Assembly: GCA_037439945.1 (NCBI GenBank)
Contig: JBBIVA010000012.1
Coordinates: 1 to 42,041 of the forward strand
Source of the DNA: CALEUX01 sp037439945
GTDB taxonomy: Bacteria > Bacteroidota > Bacteroidia > Bacteroidales > Marinilabiliaceae
DNA: 42,041 nucleotides
Direction of reading: 5' to 3'
Shown here: one piece after another, positions 15,714-24,439 of the stretch
Numbering within the stretch: the first letter of the stretch is position 1
How the letters are laid out: each line of letters begins with the position of its first letter
Notes under the pieces: model-generated
Told to the model about the DNA's origin: nothing
The model's input: the letters and a program-made list of their open reading frames with translations, nothing else
Database searches by the model: none
Program-made: the position numbers and the translations under genes

Positions 15714-17963
15714 TTAATCTTTTGACAGTACCATTTTCCTGCTAATAGAATACCCTCCTACATTCATGGTATAAATATATAACCCTTTTAAAAGATTTGA
15801 CGCATCAAATTCTATAAAATGTTTACCCGATGAAAATTCCCTACCCGCAAGTTCCCTTACCTCCATTCCCAGTAAATTAAATACTTTTAAAGATACAAGT
15901 GCCTGAATTGGTAATTCAAAAGAAATCAGTGTTTTGGAATTAAATGGATTTGGGGTGTTTTGATCTAATGAAAATTCGCTATTTCCTTCTATAAGCCCTA
16001 ACCCCACAATTGGATCAATTTCACCCATTCCGGTAGGTGCATACAGGTAGTTTGTAATGCAAATTTTATCAAGAAATGCACCATCTTCACGGTAACCAAT
16101 AGTAATAGAATGTTCGCCTGCTGAAAAGTTTGCACTTAATAAATTGGTCCAAAGCCATGCACCGCCTGTACTTAACCCATTTAACATTGAAAATGACCCA
16201 TTATTTACTTTAAGCCAAAAAGAATCATCATCAGCAGTTGCACAATTTATCCGGGCAAAAATATTATATGTACCCGGAGTAGAAATGGTAAAAGGGATAG
16301 TTATAATACCTGCATTTGTTGAAGGAGGAGCTGATATTGCCTGGGTTCCGGCTTTAACAGTTATGTATTGACCATTGGATGCAGCAGGAGAGTTTACAAT
16401 ATTAAAATCGTTTCCCTGGGTTAAAGTAACAAACCTCTCAGCTTCAAACCAATGATATTCATATTGCCCGCCCGCAGGAGCCGGGAATTCTGGGTTATTG
16501 GTTCCCCACCAATTAATCCATCTTTGATGATCAACCGTTGTAAACCTGCTTTTCATTTGAATAGTGTTAACATTCATATTACCAAGCAAAAATTTATCAA
16601 CAAAAGCTTCAATTTCAGGATACATGCTTGTTGGTACAGCGCAATGATTATGTCCGCCAATAATTGTGAACCCTATCCTGTCTTCAATACCAAAAGTTTT
16701 ATAAACCTCACGTGCAGCCATAATTGAAACATGGCCAGATTCTTCTGCTAACCAAACCATATCAGGGTTTCCAATATGAAATAAAGCTCTGGGGGCAATC
16801 ATTGCACACAACTCATGATGATCATGCGGTAATTTGGAAGTATTAGTGCCACTAAAGTTAAACATCTCATTTCTAAACCAGCTCCAGTTTGTTGAACCTA
16901 ATTTTTCAACATTCCCCAGGGTTTCGGAAACACGCCATGCTGGGACTCCTCCACCTCCCGACTCCTGTGCAATGGTTAATGCTATACGCTCATCAAAAGC
17001 CCCTGCAAATAGTGACATTTTTCCTGCATAGGAACATCCTGTTACTCCAATTTTCTCAAGATTAATGGGTAATGATGCCTGGCAAATCTCCAATCCGTCA
17101 ATTATTCTGCTAACCCCCCATGCCCATGCAGCATATTGCCCGTGATTATCAACATTAAATTGCGGGTAAAGGCGGTAAAACGGATCATTATTACTATGAG
17201 CGTTATAAGAAGTAACCTGGTTTAATGAATAAGTTATACGTGCAACATTTCGCGAACTGAAAATGGTTGCTGGCAAACTCCCTGTTGGCGAATTCATGCC
17301 AATTATTGCGGGAAAAGGACCTGCACCTGTTGGTAATGCAATTGCTGCGGTTAAAGTCAGTGTTTGGTTATTAAGCGGGTTGGTAACAATTACTGTAAGT
17401 GTTCCATTTGAATAAGAAGCAGATACATTTTCACGTGCTACAACTGGTTTTTCTCCAATTTCATAATTCTGGATTTCCCATGCAATTTCGGATCGTCTTT
17501 TACTCCAATCGTTAAAATTAACAGATCGGGCTGTTGCTGCATCAGTCCAATTGTGCGGGTCTGTAGCTGACCACATAAAAGGATCAGTTAAAGGTGCTAC
17601 AACTGGCAACTGGTTTAAAGCTGGTAATATTGGTTTTGGGAAATTTACCCCTCTATTTTCAACATTATAAACCAGTGGCAAGGAACTTCCTGACAGCCCG
17701 GGAGAAGTGCCCTTTTTATTTGATTTTTGCAATCCTTCGTTGTCAATACCATTGTCAGGTATTCGGTTACTAATTAAATCCTCATCAATAAATATAGATT
17801 GGCCATAAAAAATACTTTCACTATTTAAGTTAAGATATTCATTCCCATTTAACTCAAATTCAGCATATTTATTTTTTTGTTTTGCGTTTAATTGAATAAA
17901 GGTCAGAGATCCTGCTATAATAAATATTATCACCAATGGCAGGGTAAATTTGGTTTTTTTCAT
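15714..17963 (-). CDS. CE15 glucuronoyl esterase with carbohydrate-binding module and T9SS sorting domain
   Basis: Cleaves ester bonds between glucuronic acid on xylan and lignin alcohols. The 749-residue protein has an N-terminal membrane-spanning signal (about 8-25). A CE15 alpha/beta-hydrolase domain spans about 130-465. The nucleophile Ser311 lies in GVTGCSYAGK, where most CE15 enzymes have GCSRNGK. QESGGGG is at 333-339 and the catalytic-His region GGHNHC at 436-441. Residues about 505-640 form a beta-sandwich CBM6/35-like module (YHWFEAERFV...GTYNIFARI). The last 85 residues (FSLDQNTPNPFNSKTLISF...YSISRKMVLSKD) are a type A T9SS sorting domain, so it is secreted or surface-attached. A leader cassette (copy B) precedes it and the xylanase lies upstream on the same strand. 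Confidence 0.88.
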   Translation of the reverse strand: MKKTKFTLPLVIIFIIAGSLTFIQLNAKQKNKYAEFELNGNEYLNLNSESIFYGQSIFIDEDLISNRIPDNGIDNEGLQKSNKKGTSPGLSGSSLPLVYNVENRGVNFPKPILPALNQLPVVAPLTDPFMWSATDPHNWTDAATARSVNFNDWSKRRSEIAWEIQNYEIGEKPVVARENVSASYSNGTLTVIVTNPLNNQTLTLTAAIALPTGAGPFPAIIGMNSPTGSLPATIFSSRNVARITYSLNQVTSYNAHSNNDPFYRLYPQFNVDNHGQYAAWAWGVSRIIDGLEICQASLPINLEKIGVTGCSYAGKMSLFAGAFDERIALTIAQESGGGGVPAWRVSETLGNVEKLGSTNWSWFRNEMFNFSGTNTSKLPHDHHELCAMIAPRALFHIGNPDMVWLAEESGHVSIMAAREVYKTFGIEDRIGFTIIGGHNHCAVPTSMYPEIEAFVDKFLLGNMNVNTIQMKSRFTTVDHQRWINWWGTNNPEFPAPAGGQYEYHWFEAERFVTLTQGNDFNIVNSPAASNGQYITVKAGTQAISAPPSTNAGIITIPFTISTPGTYNIFARINCATADDDSFWLKVNNGSFSMLNGLSTGGAWLWTNLLSANFSAGEHSITIGYREDGAFLDKICITNYLYAPTGMGEIDPIVGLGLIEGNSEFSLDQNTPNPFNSKTLISFELPIQALVSLKVFNLLGMEVRELAGREFSSGKHFIEFDASNLLKGLYIYTMNVGGYSISRKMVLSKD

Positions 17964-18085
17964 GGGTAAATAATTGTTAAATAAGGCAGGATAGCTTGTC
18001 CAGTTATTAGGGGGGGACGCATGATGAATTTTGGCTTCGCCGATCTCAGGTTCATCCGTGTTACCCGAAAAGTCGGGACAAGTTA
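17964..18085 (-). repeat. Dispersed leader cassette, copy B (before the CE15 gene)
   Basis: It shares with copy A the tail directly before the ATG (GGGTAAATAATT on the plus strand), the CCTT box at 20 nt, and CTTGTC/GACAAG (17995-18000 with 18077-18082). It also shares the block GCATGATGAATTTTGGCT and the hairpin CCCG-AAAAGT-CGGG (18064-18077). The hairpin loop sequence differs while the stem is kept. The outer end is less clear than in copies A and D. Confidence 0.7.
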
Positions 18086-18241
18086 TTATTAACGACTCAG
18101 GCCTGCTTCTTATTGGGGTTAATTATTAAGTTTAAGGAATAACACATTATATTAAAATTTTAATACAGCTAAACTCTCCAGGATGGTTAAGAGAAGCCTG
18201 ATAAAAATAGTTACCTGTTGAAAAACAAAAAAGAAATTACA

Positions 18242-18262
18242 AATGTGATTTATTATCACATT
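18242..18262. promoter_or_regulatory. 21-bp dyad, possible operator upstream of the CE15 gene
   Basis: AATGTGAT (18242-18249) is mirrored by ATCACATT (18255-18262) across TTATT. It contains TGTGA and TCACA halves like a CRP site but spaced by seven bases instead of six. It lies about 280 bp upstream of the CE15 start codon. Confidence 0.4.
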
Positions 18263-18370
18263 ATAGCGATAATAAAACCTGAAAAAACAAAAGTTAAGTT
18301 AGATAAGTAAAAGTAGAATTTCAAATACTCATTTACCAAATACCGATACTATTTTTGCAGAAATTTTTAT

Positions 18371-18420
18371 TAAAAAGACAACCATATTCTGTCATATAAT
18401 ACTGGTTGTTAACTTTTTAA
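18371..18420 (-). terminator. Probable terminator of the GH10 gene
   Basis: On the minus strand ACAACCA pairs with TGGTTGT (18419-18413 with 18384-18378), followed by CTTTTTA. The loop is long (28 nt), so this is a moderate call. It lies about 65 bp after the xylanase stop codon. Confidence 0.45.
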
Positions 18421-18484
18421 TCAAATAATAATTTTAACCCTGTTTATCGGGTTTGTGACTCCTTATTTTAATACCCCTCAGGGT

Positions 18485-20113
18485 TTACTGCATTATTACA
18501 ATTTTTTTTACAGAATACCATACATCACAGGAAAGATGAATTAAATAAAGGCCATTGGCAAATCCATTCAGGTTAATATCAAAACTATCGGTTGGAGGAT
18601 TATTATAATGCAGCAATAATTGTCCATATTGATTATAAATTGAAACCGAAATATTTGATGTAACAGGCTGTTTAATTTGCAAATTAACTCTTCCATTAGT
18701 GGCAGGATTTGGAAAAAGACTAATTAAATTATCATTAATACCGCTTCTTACCCCAATTACATTTGTAGGGGGCACCGGACAGCAAGGATAACCAACATCA
18801 GGACGCTCTGATAGGTAAGATTTTAGCCATGATAATGCTGTACGCTCTGTACCTGATGATGAAAGCAAATAGGCGTCCGCCTGCCACATTGTCCCTTGTA
18901 CATAACCCCACAATGAAATGCCTGCAACTGCAGGGTGGTTCCAGTAAACAGGAAAAGCCTTCTGGTAACTTGCCAATTGGCTGGCTTCGGTTGCCGGATT
19001 TGCGGTTCCTTTTAAATCCAATTCGGTAACATAAATTGGAATACCGGATGTTGCCATAAGGTTTAAAGCTGACTGTATTGCATTGGCCGAAGTATTGTCA
19101 ACATTAAAAGTATGGGCTTGCGTGCCAAAACCATCAATTAAATTCCGGTCGCGCAAAACCTTTATCATATTTAACAATTCCCTGATTCCATTTTGATTGT
19201 TTTCAAGTTCAAAATCATTCAACACTAATTTTGAATTTGGAAAATAATGTCTGGCCTTTTCAAATAACCAAATCGCCCAATCGTAACCAGTTACTCCCGG
19301 GCCTCCCAGCCCTGCCCTGAAGTAAGGTGTCCCTGCTGCATGCTCCTGTCCGTTCCATGTATTAAGGTACATAGCTTCGTTTAAAACTTCAACCTGATCG
19401 ATAAATGGATACCTTTGTGAAACAAGGGACATTAATTGTTCCATTTCAGCTTTAAAATCATTGGGTTGTAAAGATGTAATCCATGATGGGTACTGGCTAC
19501 CCCATGCCAATACATGGTACCTATAAGGGATATTATTCGTCCTTGCATGGTTATAGGCCAGATCGGCCAAGGTCCAGTTCATAATATTCCTTGAATGCTC
19601 AATTGAACCCCATTTGGCAGCATTCTCAGAAGTTACGGCATTCCAATATGTAGTATAATCATTCCGTATTGTGCCCGCAATAATGTTACCAACATATTTA
19701 CCTTTACAGGCACTCATTCCGGTTTTGGTTACTGCTACATTTCCAACATTAATTATTACACCTGCCGAAAGGGAATTATTACCGTTTGAATCATAAGCCT
19801 TTGCGGTTATCAAATGTGTTCCAACAGCAACTCCCTGCCAAACAAAGGTATATGTATTTGACACCTGGGTATTAGCTTCACCAATAAATACCCCATTATT
19901 ATATAGTTCTATTTTAATTACCGGAAAACCCTGATAACTTCCCCCAGCGGTAGATGAATAAATCTTAATTATAATATCAGACCCCTTTTGAAAGTATGAG
20001 TTACTGTGAGGTGCAGTAATAACACATGACGGAGGAGTAACCTGACCAGTGGTGTTAATACTAAATCCACCATAAAGAAAAATAACGATAAGGTAAAAGT
20101 AAATTAATTTCAT
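18485..20113 (-). CDS. GH10 endo-1,4-beta-xylanase with N-terminal Ig-like domain and T9SS sorting domain
   Basis: Hydrolyses internal bonds of xylan outside the cell. The 542-residue protein has a signal peptide (1-23) and an Ig-like domain at about 30-124 (bacterial Ig/PKD type, IKIELYNNGVFIGEANTQVS). The GH10 barrel spans about 135-445. The acid/base Glu246 lies in VEVLNEAMY and the nucleophile Glu364 in YVTELDL. HVLAWGSQYPSW (200-211) matches the family's HxLxWHxQxPxW with His replaced by Gly. The C-terminus (about 460-542) is a T9SS type A sorting domain (LFPNPATNGRVNL...GLYLIHL). It follows leader cassette copy C and precedes the CE15 gene, so the two probably act together on glucuronoxylan. 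Confidence 0.92.
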   Translation of the reverse strand: MKLIYFYLIVIFLYGGFSINTTGQVTPPSCVITAPHSNSYFQKGSDIIIKIYSSTAGGSYQGFPVIKIELYNNGVFIGEANTQVSNTYTFVWQGVAVGTHLITAKAYDSNGNNSLSAGVIINVGNVAVTKTGMSACKGKYVGNIIAGTIRNDYTTYWNAVTSENAAKWGSIEHSRNIMNWTLADLAYNHARTNNIPYRYHVLAWGSQYPSWITSLQPNDFKAEMEQLMSLVSQRYPFIDQVEVLNEAMYLNTWNGQEHAAGTPYFRAGLGGPGVTGYDWAIWLFEKARHYFPNSKLVLNDFELENNQNGIRELLNMIKVLRDRNLIDGFGTQAHTFNVDNTSANAIQSALNLMATSGIPIYVTELDLKGTANPATEASQLASYQKAFPVYWNHPAVAGISLWGYVQGTMWQADAYLLSSSGTERTALSWLKSYLSERPDVGYPCCPVPPTNVIGVRSGINDNLISLFPNPATNGRVNLQIKQPVTSNISVSIYNQYGQLLLHYNNPPTDSFDINLNGFANGLYLIHLSCDVWYSVKKIVIMQ

Positions 20114-20211
20114 CTGTTAATAATTTTAAGTTTAAGGCCGGGTAACACTAACCTGAATCATTTTTGCCTCCCCGATTTTCGGTCCATAAGGGTTGCGTTT
20201 TTTGCAAACAT
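20114..20211 (-). repeat. Dispersed leader cassette, copy C (before the GH10 gene)
   Basis: The shortest and most diverged copy. The tail next to the ATG matches copy A at about 20 of 24 bases (CCTTAAAC, then AAAATTATT). The CCTT box is 21 nt from the ATG, and the far end ATGTTTGCAAA corresponds to ATGTTTAGCAAA in A and D. The central block GGGGAGGCAAAAATGAT corresponds to GGAGGAGCCAAAATTCAT. The CTTGTC/GACAAG pair is lost. Confidence 0.55.
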
Positions 20212-20710
20212 GTTCGTTTCATCTGTAATATATTACCCGTAGGTCAACCATTTTAATATCAATCATCAATATATGTGATATTACTTTAACCAATAAACAC
20301 TTTTATTTTGCAATTTTCAGTATCAGGAATTAAGCTAAATTAAACTCTCTGTTTATATAATTTTATTCGGAGTTTTAATTGCCACAAATAATAATTTAAT
20401 TAAAATAAAATATCAGTTTTTTGACGCAATTATAAATGAATAATTCCATCTTCGATTTTAATTTTGGATAAATCAATTTGAAACACAGATAAAAATTTGA
20501 GGTAATTCGTAAATTCAGCGTTCATTAACCTTAAACTTGTATACTTTAAAACCTAAAGTGATGTTTTAATCAGAAATAAAAAACATTCCTAATTTCGGCC
20601 AACACAAAACATTAATGCAAACTTTTTTTTCCATTTATGTTAATTAAAAGCAGAATTATAACAGGGATCAAATTTAAAATACCAAAAATAAGTAACAAAG
20701 TTCTGATTAC
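20212..20710. other. Intergenic DNA between the xylanase leader and serB
   Basis: About 500 bp of very AT-rich sequence. No gene, terminator with a T-tract, or strong repeat is visible. A 7-bp inverted repeat at 20255-20282 (AATATCA/TGATATT) is too weak to interpret. Confidence 0.5.
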
Positions 20711-21934
20711 TTACAGATTAATTTCCCTGTCGCGAAATCCTAACAGGTATAATATGGCATCCAATCCTATTTCAGAAATAGAGTGTTTTGCAGATGCCTT
20801 AACTTTTGGTTTGGCATGGAATGCTATTCCCAACCCGGCTAGTTTAATCATTGGTAAATCATTGGATCCGTCGCCAACGGCTATTACCTGATCCAGATAA
20901 ATATCTTCCTTAAATGCAATTAGTTTTAATAATTCTGCCTTCTTTTCACCATCAACAATTTCACCTTGATGTTTACCAGTTAACTTACCATCTTTAATCT
21001 CGAGGTCATTGGCAAAAACATAATCTACTCCAAGTTTACTTTTCAGGTGATTACCAAAATATGTAAATCCACCTGAAAGAATAGCCGTGCGGTAACCATA
21101 TTTCTTTAATGTACTGAACAATCTTTCTGTCCCCTCGGTTAATGGCAAAGATTCAGCAATTTCCTTCATAACCGACTCATCCAGACCCTTTAACAATGCC
21201 ACACGCTTAACAAAACTTTCTTTAAAATCCATTTCACCTCTCATGGCAGCTTCGGTAATGGCACTAACCTGGTCATACACTCCGGCTCGCCGCGCTAATT
21301 CATCAATAACTTCAGCCTGAATAAGTGTTGAATCCATATCAAAACAAACTAAACGTCTGTTTCGCCTGAAAATATTATCAACCTGAAAAGCAATATCAAC
21401 ACCTGTGTGGCCCGAAATTTCAATAAACTGGCTTTTAATTACTTCAATATCCTTTGGGGTACCACGTACAGAGAATTCCACAACCGATTTTGAATTGCTA
21501 TCCTTTTCAATTAACGGAATTCTTCCCGATAACCTTGAAATTACATCAATATTTAATCCCTGGTCATATATTACCTTTGTAACTGCCGCAAGTTGCATGG
21601 CTGTTAATTTACGTGAAAGAAGAGTTACGATGAACCTCTCCTTGCCCTGATTAGTAACCCATTCGTTATACTTATTTTCAGGAATAGGTGTAAACTTTAC
21701 ATTTAATCCAATTTCATAGGCTTTAAATAATAAATCTTTTAGAATAGGCGAAGATTCAGCTTTTGGTGGTACTTCAAATAAAATTCCCAAACCGAGGTCT
21801 TCATGAATTACTGCTTGTCCAATATCCAAAATATTTACTTTGTAAAACGCAAGAACATCAGTTAAAATTGCGGTTAACCCGGGTTTATCGGCACCTGAAA
21901 TATTCAGCAAAATAATTTCACGTTGTTTGTTCAT
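20711..21934 (-). CDS. serB: Phosphoserine phosphatase SerB with N-terminal ACT domains
   Basis: Last step of serine synthesis, O-phosphoserine to serine. The 407-residue protein has two ACT-like regulatory domains (about 5-85, ILLNISGADKPGLTAILTDV; and about 100-175). A HAD phosphatase domain follows, with the nucleophile in DMDSTLI (Asp199, Asp201). Motif II is ILSGGFTYFG, with the Lys in GKLTGKHQGE, and the acid motif is AVGDGSNDLPM. The layout matches the long ACT-SerB form, in which serine probably acts as effector. It follows trxB on the same strand after about 200 bp. That gap also carries a TATTTGC-containing promoter-like stretch. Confidence 0.95.
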   Translation of the reverse strand: MNKQREIILLNISGADKPGLTAILTDVLAFYKVNILDIGQAVIHEDLGLGILFEVPPKAESSPILKDLLFKAYEIGLNVKFTPIPENKYNEWVTNQGKERFIVTLLSRKLTAMQLAAVTKVIYDQGLNIDVISRLSGRIPLIEKDSNSKSVVEFSVRGTPKDIEVIKSQFIEISGHTGVDIAFQVDNIFRRNRRLVCFDMDSTLIQAEVIDELARRAGVYDQVSAITEAAMRGEMDFKESFVKRVALLKGLDESVMKEIAESLPLTEGTERLFSTLKKYGYRTAILSGGFTYFGNHLKSKLGVDYVFANDLEIKDGKLTGKHQGEIVDGEKKAELLKLIAFKEDIYLDQVIAVGDGSNDLPMIKLAGLGIAFHAKPKVKASAKHSISEIGLDAILYLLGFRDREINL

Positions 21935-22140
21935 TAATTGGCAACGGTTATACCCCTAAAAAAGGAGGTTGGTTAATTGTTGTTTAAAATTATGTGAGTC
22001 CCAATATTGTGATTGGATTCTAAAATTTCCAGTTGTAAAATTGGACCTGATTTGTAATGCAAATATGAAAAAAGAAAAGAAGAGAAAGACTAAATCCTAC
22101 TCTCCTTTTTCATTAATTATTATTAATTCCGAACAGGTTC

Positions 22141-23148
22141 TTATTTGATTTCCTGTTCGGCCAGCCAACGCTCAGCATCAATAGCTGCCATGCACCCTGA
22201 GCCAGCAGCGGTAACCGCCTGCCTGTATACGGGGTCCTGAACATCGCCACAGGCAAAAACACCATTTACATTAGTTTTGGATGAACCCGGTATAGTTTTA
22301 ATATATCCAACTTTATCAGTTTCAATATAGTTACTAAAAATATCTGAATTGGGTTTGTGACCAATTGCAAGAAAAAAACCGTCAATTTTTATCCTTACCT
22401 CTTCCTCATCAGGAGTTCCTTTCTTTTTCCATAACAAGGCACCTTCAACAACTCCATCTCCAAAGAGTCCCTTGGTTTGGTGCTCCCATAAAATTTCAAT
22501 ATTCCTGGTGTTAAAAACTCTCTCCTGCATAACCTTTGATGCCCGTAATTCATCACGTCTTACTATAAGATATACCTTGTTTGCCAGTCCAGATAAATAA
22601 AGGGCCTCTTCAGCAGCTGTATCGCCACCACCAACTACTGCCACATCTTTACCTCTGTAAAAGAAACCATCACAAGTAGCACATGCAGAAACACCACTTC
22701 CTGCATATTTTAACTCATCGGCTAAACCTAAATATTTGGCAGTTGCCCCAGTGGCAATTATTACCGACTGAGCTTCAATTACCTTTTTTTCGTCGATTGT
22801 TATTTTAAATGGCCGCTTTGATAAATCAGCACTTGTTGCCATACCAAACCTGACTGATGTCCCAAATCTTTCAGCCTGCTTTTTTAGCTGTTCCATCATT
22901 TCTGGCCCTGTTATGCCGTCGGGATATCCGGGGTAGTTTTCTACCTCTGTGGTTGTGGTAAGTTGGCCACCCGGTTGCAATCCTTCGTACATTACCGGTG
23001 ACAGGTTTGCCCGTGCAGCATAAATGGCTGCAGTATATCCGGCCGGGCCAGATCCGATTATCAAAACTTTTACTTTTTCTACTTCGCAAACAGCCGTTCC
23101 GTCAACCTTCTTTTCTTCCAAATTTTCAAGCTTCCCAAACAATGCCAT
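22141..23148 (-). CDS. trxB: Thioredoxin-disulfide reductase TrxB
   Basis: Transfers electrons from NADPH through FAD to thioredoxin. The 335-residue protein has the FAD motif GSGPAG at 32-37 and the redox disulfide CATC at 156-159. The NADPH motif is GGGDTAAEEA (173-182), and GVFACGDVQD near the C-terminus closes the FAD site. The N-terminus is about 22 residues longer than usual (MALFGKLENLEEKKVDGTAV then Cys21) before the family start EKVKVLIIGSG. There is no other ATG before the FAD motif, so the extension appears genuine. Minus-strand TACTTTTG at 23217-23210 may be its -7 box. Confidence 0.95.
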   Translation of the reverse strand: MALFGKLENLEEKKVDGTAVCEVEKVKVLIIGSGPAGYTAAIYAARANLSPVMYEGLQPGGQLTTTTEVENYPGYPDGITGPEMMEQLKKQAERFGTSVRFGMATSADLSKRPFKITIDEKKVIEAQSVIIATGATAKYLGLADELKYAGSGVSACATCDGFFYRGKDVAVVGGGDTAAEEALYLSGLANKVYLIVRRDELRASKVMQERVFNTRNIEILWEHQTKGLFGDGVVEGALLWKKKGTPDEEEVRIKIDGFFLAIGHKPNSDIFSNYIETDKVGYIKTIPGSSKTNVNGVFACGDVQDPVYRQAVTAAGSGCMAAIDAERWLAEQEIK

Positions 23149-23379
23149 GATATTTAAATATTTATATTTTTATATTAGTTATTTTATAATTAAAGTAATC
23201 GATTGATAGCAAAAGTAATACCGTTTTACTATTTGATACCATTTCGTCAGGTTATATGACAAATAAGCAGTTAAATTTAACTTCAAATCCAAACAACGCA
23301 ATTCACCTTTTTTAATTAACCCCGATAATTTTAAGCCAAACTGTCTTTTTTACAAATTGAATTATTGATAGTTACATAT

Positions 23380-24324
23380 TTACAGGCGTTCAAAAACCAA
23401 AGAGTCTCTGGCCACAGAAATTCCTCCAACCAAACCCAATCCGCCTTTAACATTGGTATGAATTTTAATTGGATCAACAATAGGCAATTCATAGTTATGC
23501 TCCGCAACAACTCTGCTCCTTAAATAATTAAAATAATCCATTGTTTGAGAAAGAAGTAAAAAAGTTAAACGTCTTTTTCTACCACTTTCTGGTTTTTCAA
23601 CAAAGCTGGCAGGGATTCGTACCTTCAGCTTTTTCTTTGTCCCATCAAATAGTTCATCGGGGAAAGTTCCCTTAAAATCAATTCCCCCTAATAAACTACC
23701 TTCCTGATCACGGATATAAAAAACCGGGTCATCTTTAATAAAGTTTATTAATTGGTATGAATATTTAATATCTCCTCCATTATTATCCCAAATCTCTTCG
23801 GATAATATCAACTGATAATAGTTCCTTTCCCGCGGCGGATCATTGAAAGAAATATAACAATCGATAAAATACCCCATTCCCCCGTTAATATTGGGCGACA
23901 ATCTTCGAATAGTATCAAGATCATCAATTTTAACCACTGGTGGAATAAGGGTTGATCCGGTAATTGAATTTCCATCCATATCACCTGCTTCAATTTCAAA
24001 CAAATCGCCTGTTTTTACTACCAAATTTTCACGGTAGGCCCAAAGCTCCTTAAAGGGATACTTAAATGAGTCAACCTTATCTCCGTTTTGAATAATTTTA
24101 ATATACCCGTTGTATACACGTTCAAAATCATCAATTGATGAATGGCTAACACTACGGCTCAAATGCACAGAAAAAACCGAATCGGGGGTAAGGAATGAAA
24201 ATAAAACAAGGCGTCCACCACCCTCTTTAAGTTTAAGGTTGATGTCTTTTTCGCATGCTGCAAAAGTTAGTACCATCATGCAAAAAAACATAAATTTTAT
24301 GTACTGTGAAATAATGCCTTTCAT
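23380..24324 (-). CDS. DUF4249 family lipoprotein
   Basis: A 314-residue lipoprotein with lipobox LTFAAC (Cys24). The conserved DUF4249 opening CEKDINLKLKEGGGRLVLFS is followed by SFLTPDSVFSVHLSRS. The family is found next to TonB-dependent receptors with an N-terminal carboxypeptidase-like domain, as here. It is thought to be a surface or periplasmic partner in substrate uptake or signalling; the exact role is unknown. It is the last gene of the sigma-FecR-receptor cluster. It is separated from the receptor by 115 bp with a hairpin in between, which may set its expression lower. Confidence 0.85.
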   Translation of the reverse strand: MKGIISQYIKFMFFCMMVLTFAACEKDINLKLKEGGGRLVLFSFLTPDSVFSVHLSRSVSHSSIDDFERVYNGYIKIIQNGDKVDSFKYPFKELWAYRENLVVKTGDLFEIEAGDMDGNSITGSTLIPPVVKIDDLDTIRRLSPNINGGMGYFIDCYISFNDPPRERNYYQLILSEEIWDNNGGDIKYSYQLINFIKDDPVFYIRDQEGSLLGGIDFKGTFPDELFDGTKKKLKVRIPASFVEKPESGRKRRLTFLLLSQTMDYFNYLRSRVVAEHNYELPIVDPIKIHTNVKGGLGLVGGISVARDSLVFERL

Positions 24325-24401
24325 ACCTAATAATTTTAAATATTATTCCATAATACCTGTTAAACCCGCCTGTTTACAGAACTATTTTTTTTGTCATTAG
24401 A

Positions 24402-24431
24402 AAATAAGTCCCAACCAAATTGGACTTATTT
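24402..24431 (-). terminator. Intercistronic hairpin between receptor and DUF4249 gene
   Basis: AAATAAGTCC (24402-24411) pairs exactly with GGACTTATTT (24422-24431), with a 10-nt loop, nine bases past the receptor stop codon. On the minus strand it is followed only by TCTAATGAC and an A-rich run, so it is more likely a partial terminator or a 3'-end stabiliser than a full stop. Confidence 0.55.
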
Positions 24432-24439
24432 CAAATCGT

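Larger units (their letters stand above)
18086..18484. other. Intergenic DNA between the CE15 leader and the xylanase gene
   Basis: About 400 bp without a gene. It holds the 21-bp dyad at 18242-18262 and the probable xylanase terminator at 18371-18420. Confidence 0.5.

Noticed and set aside
18242..18262. CRP-type binding site
   Set aside because: The TGTGA and TCACA halves are seven bases apart instead of six, so it is reported only as a generic dyad.
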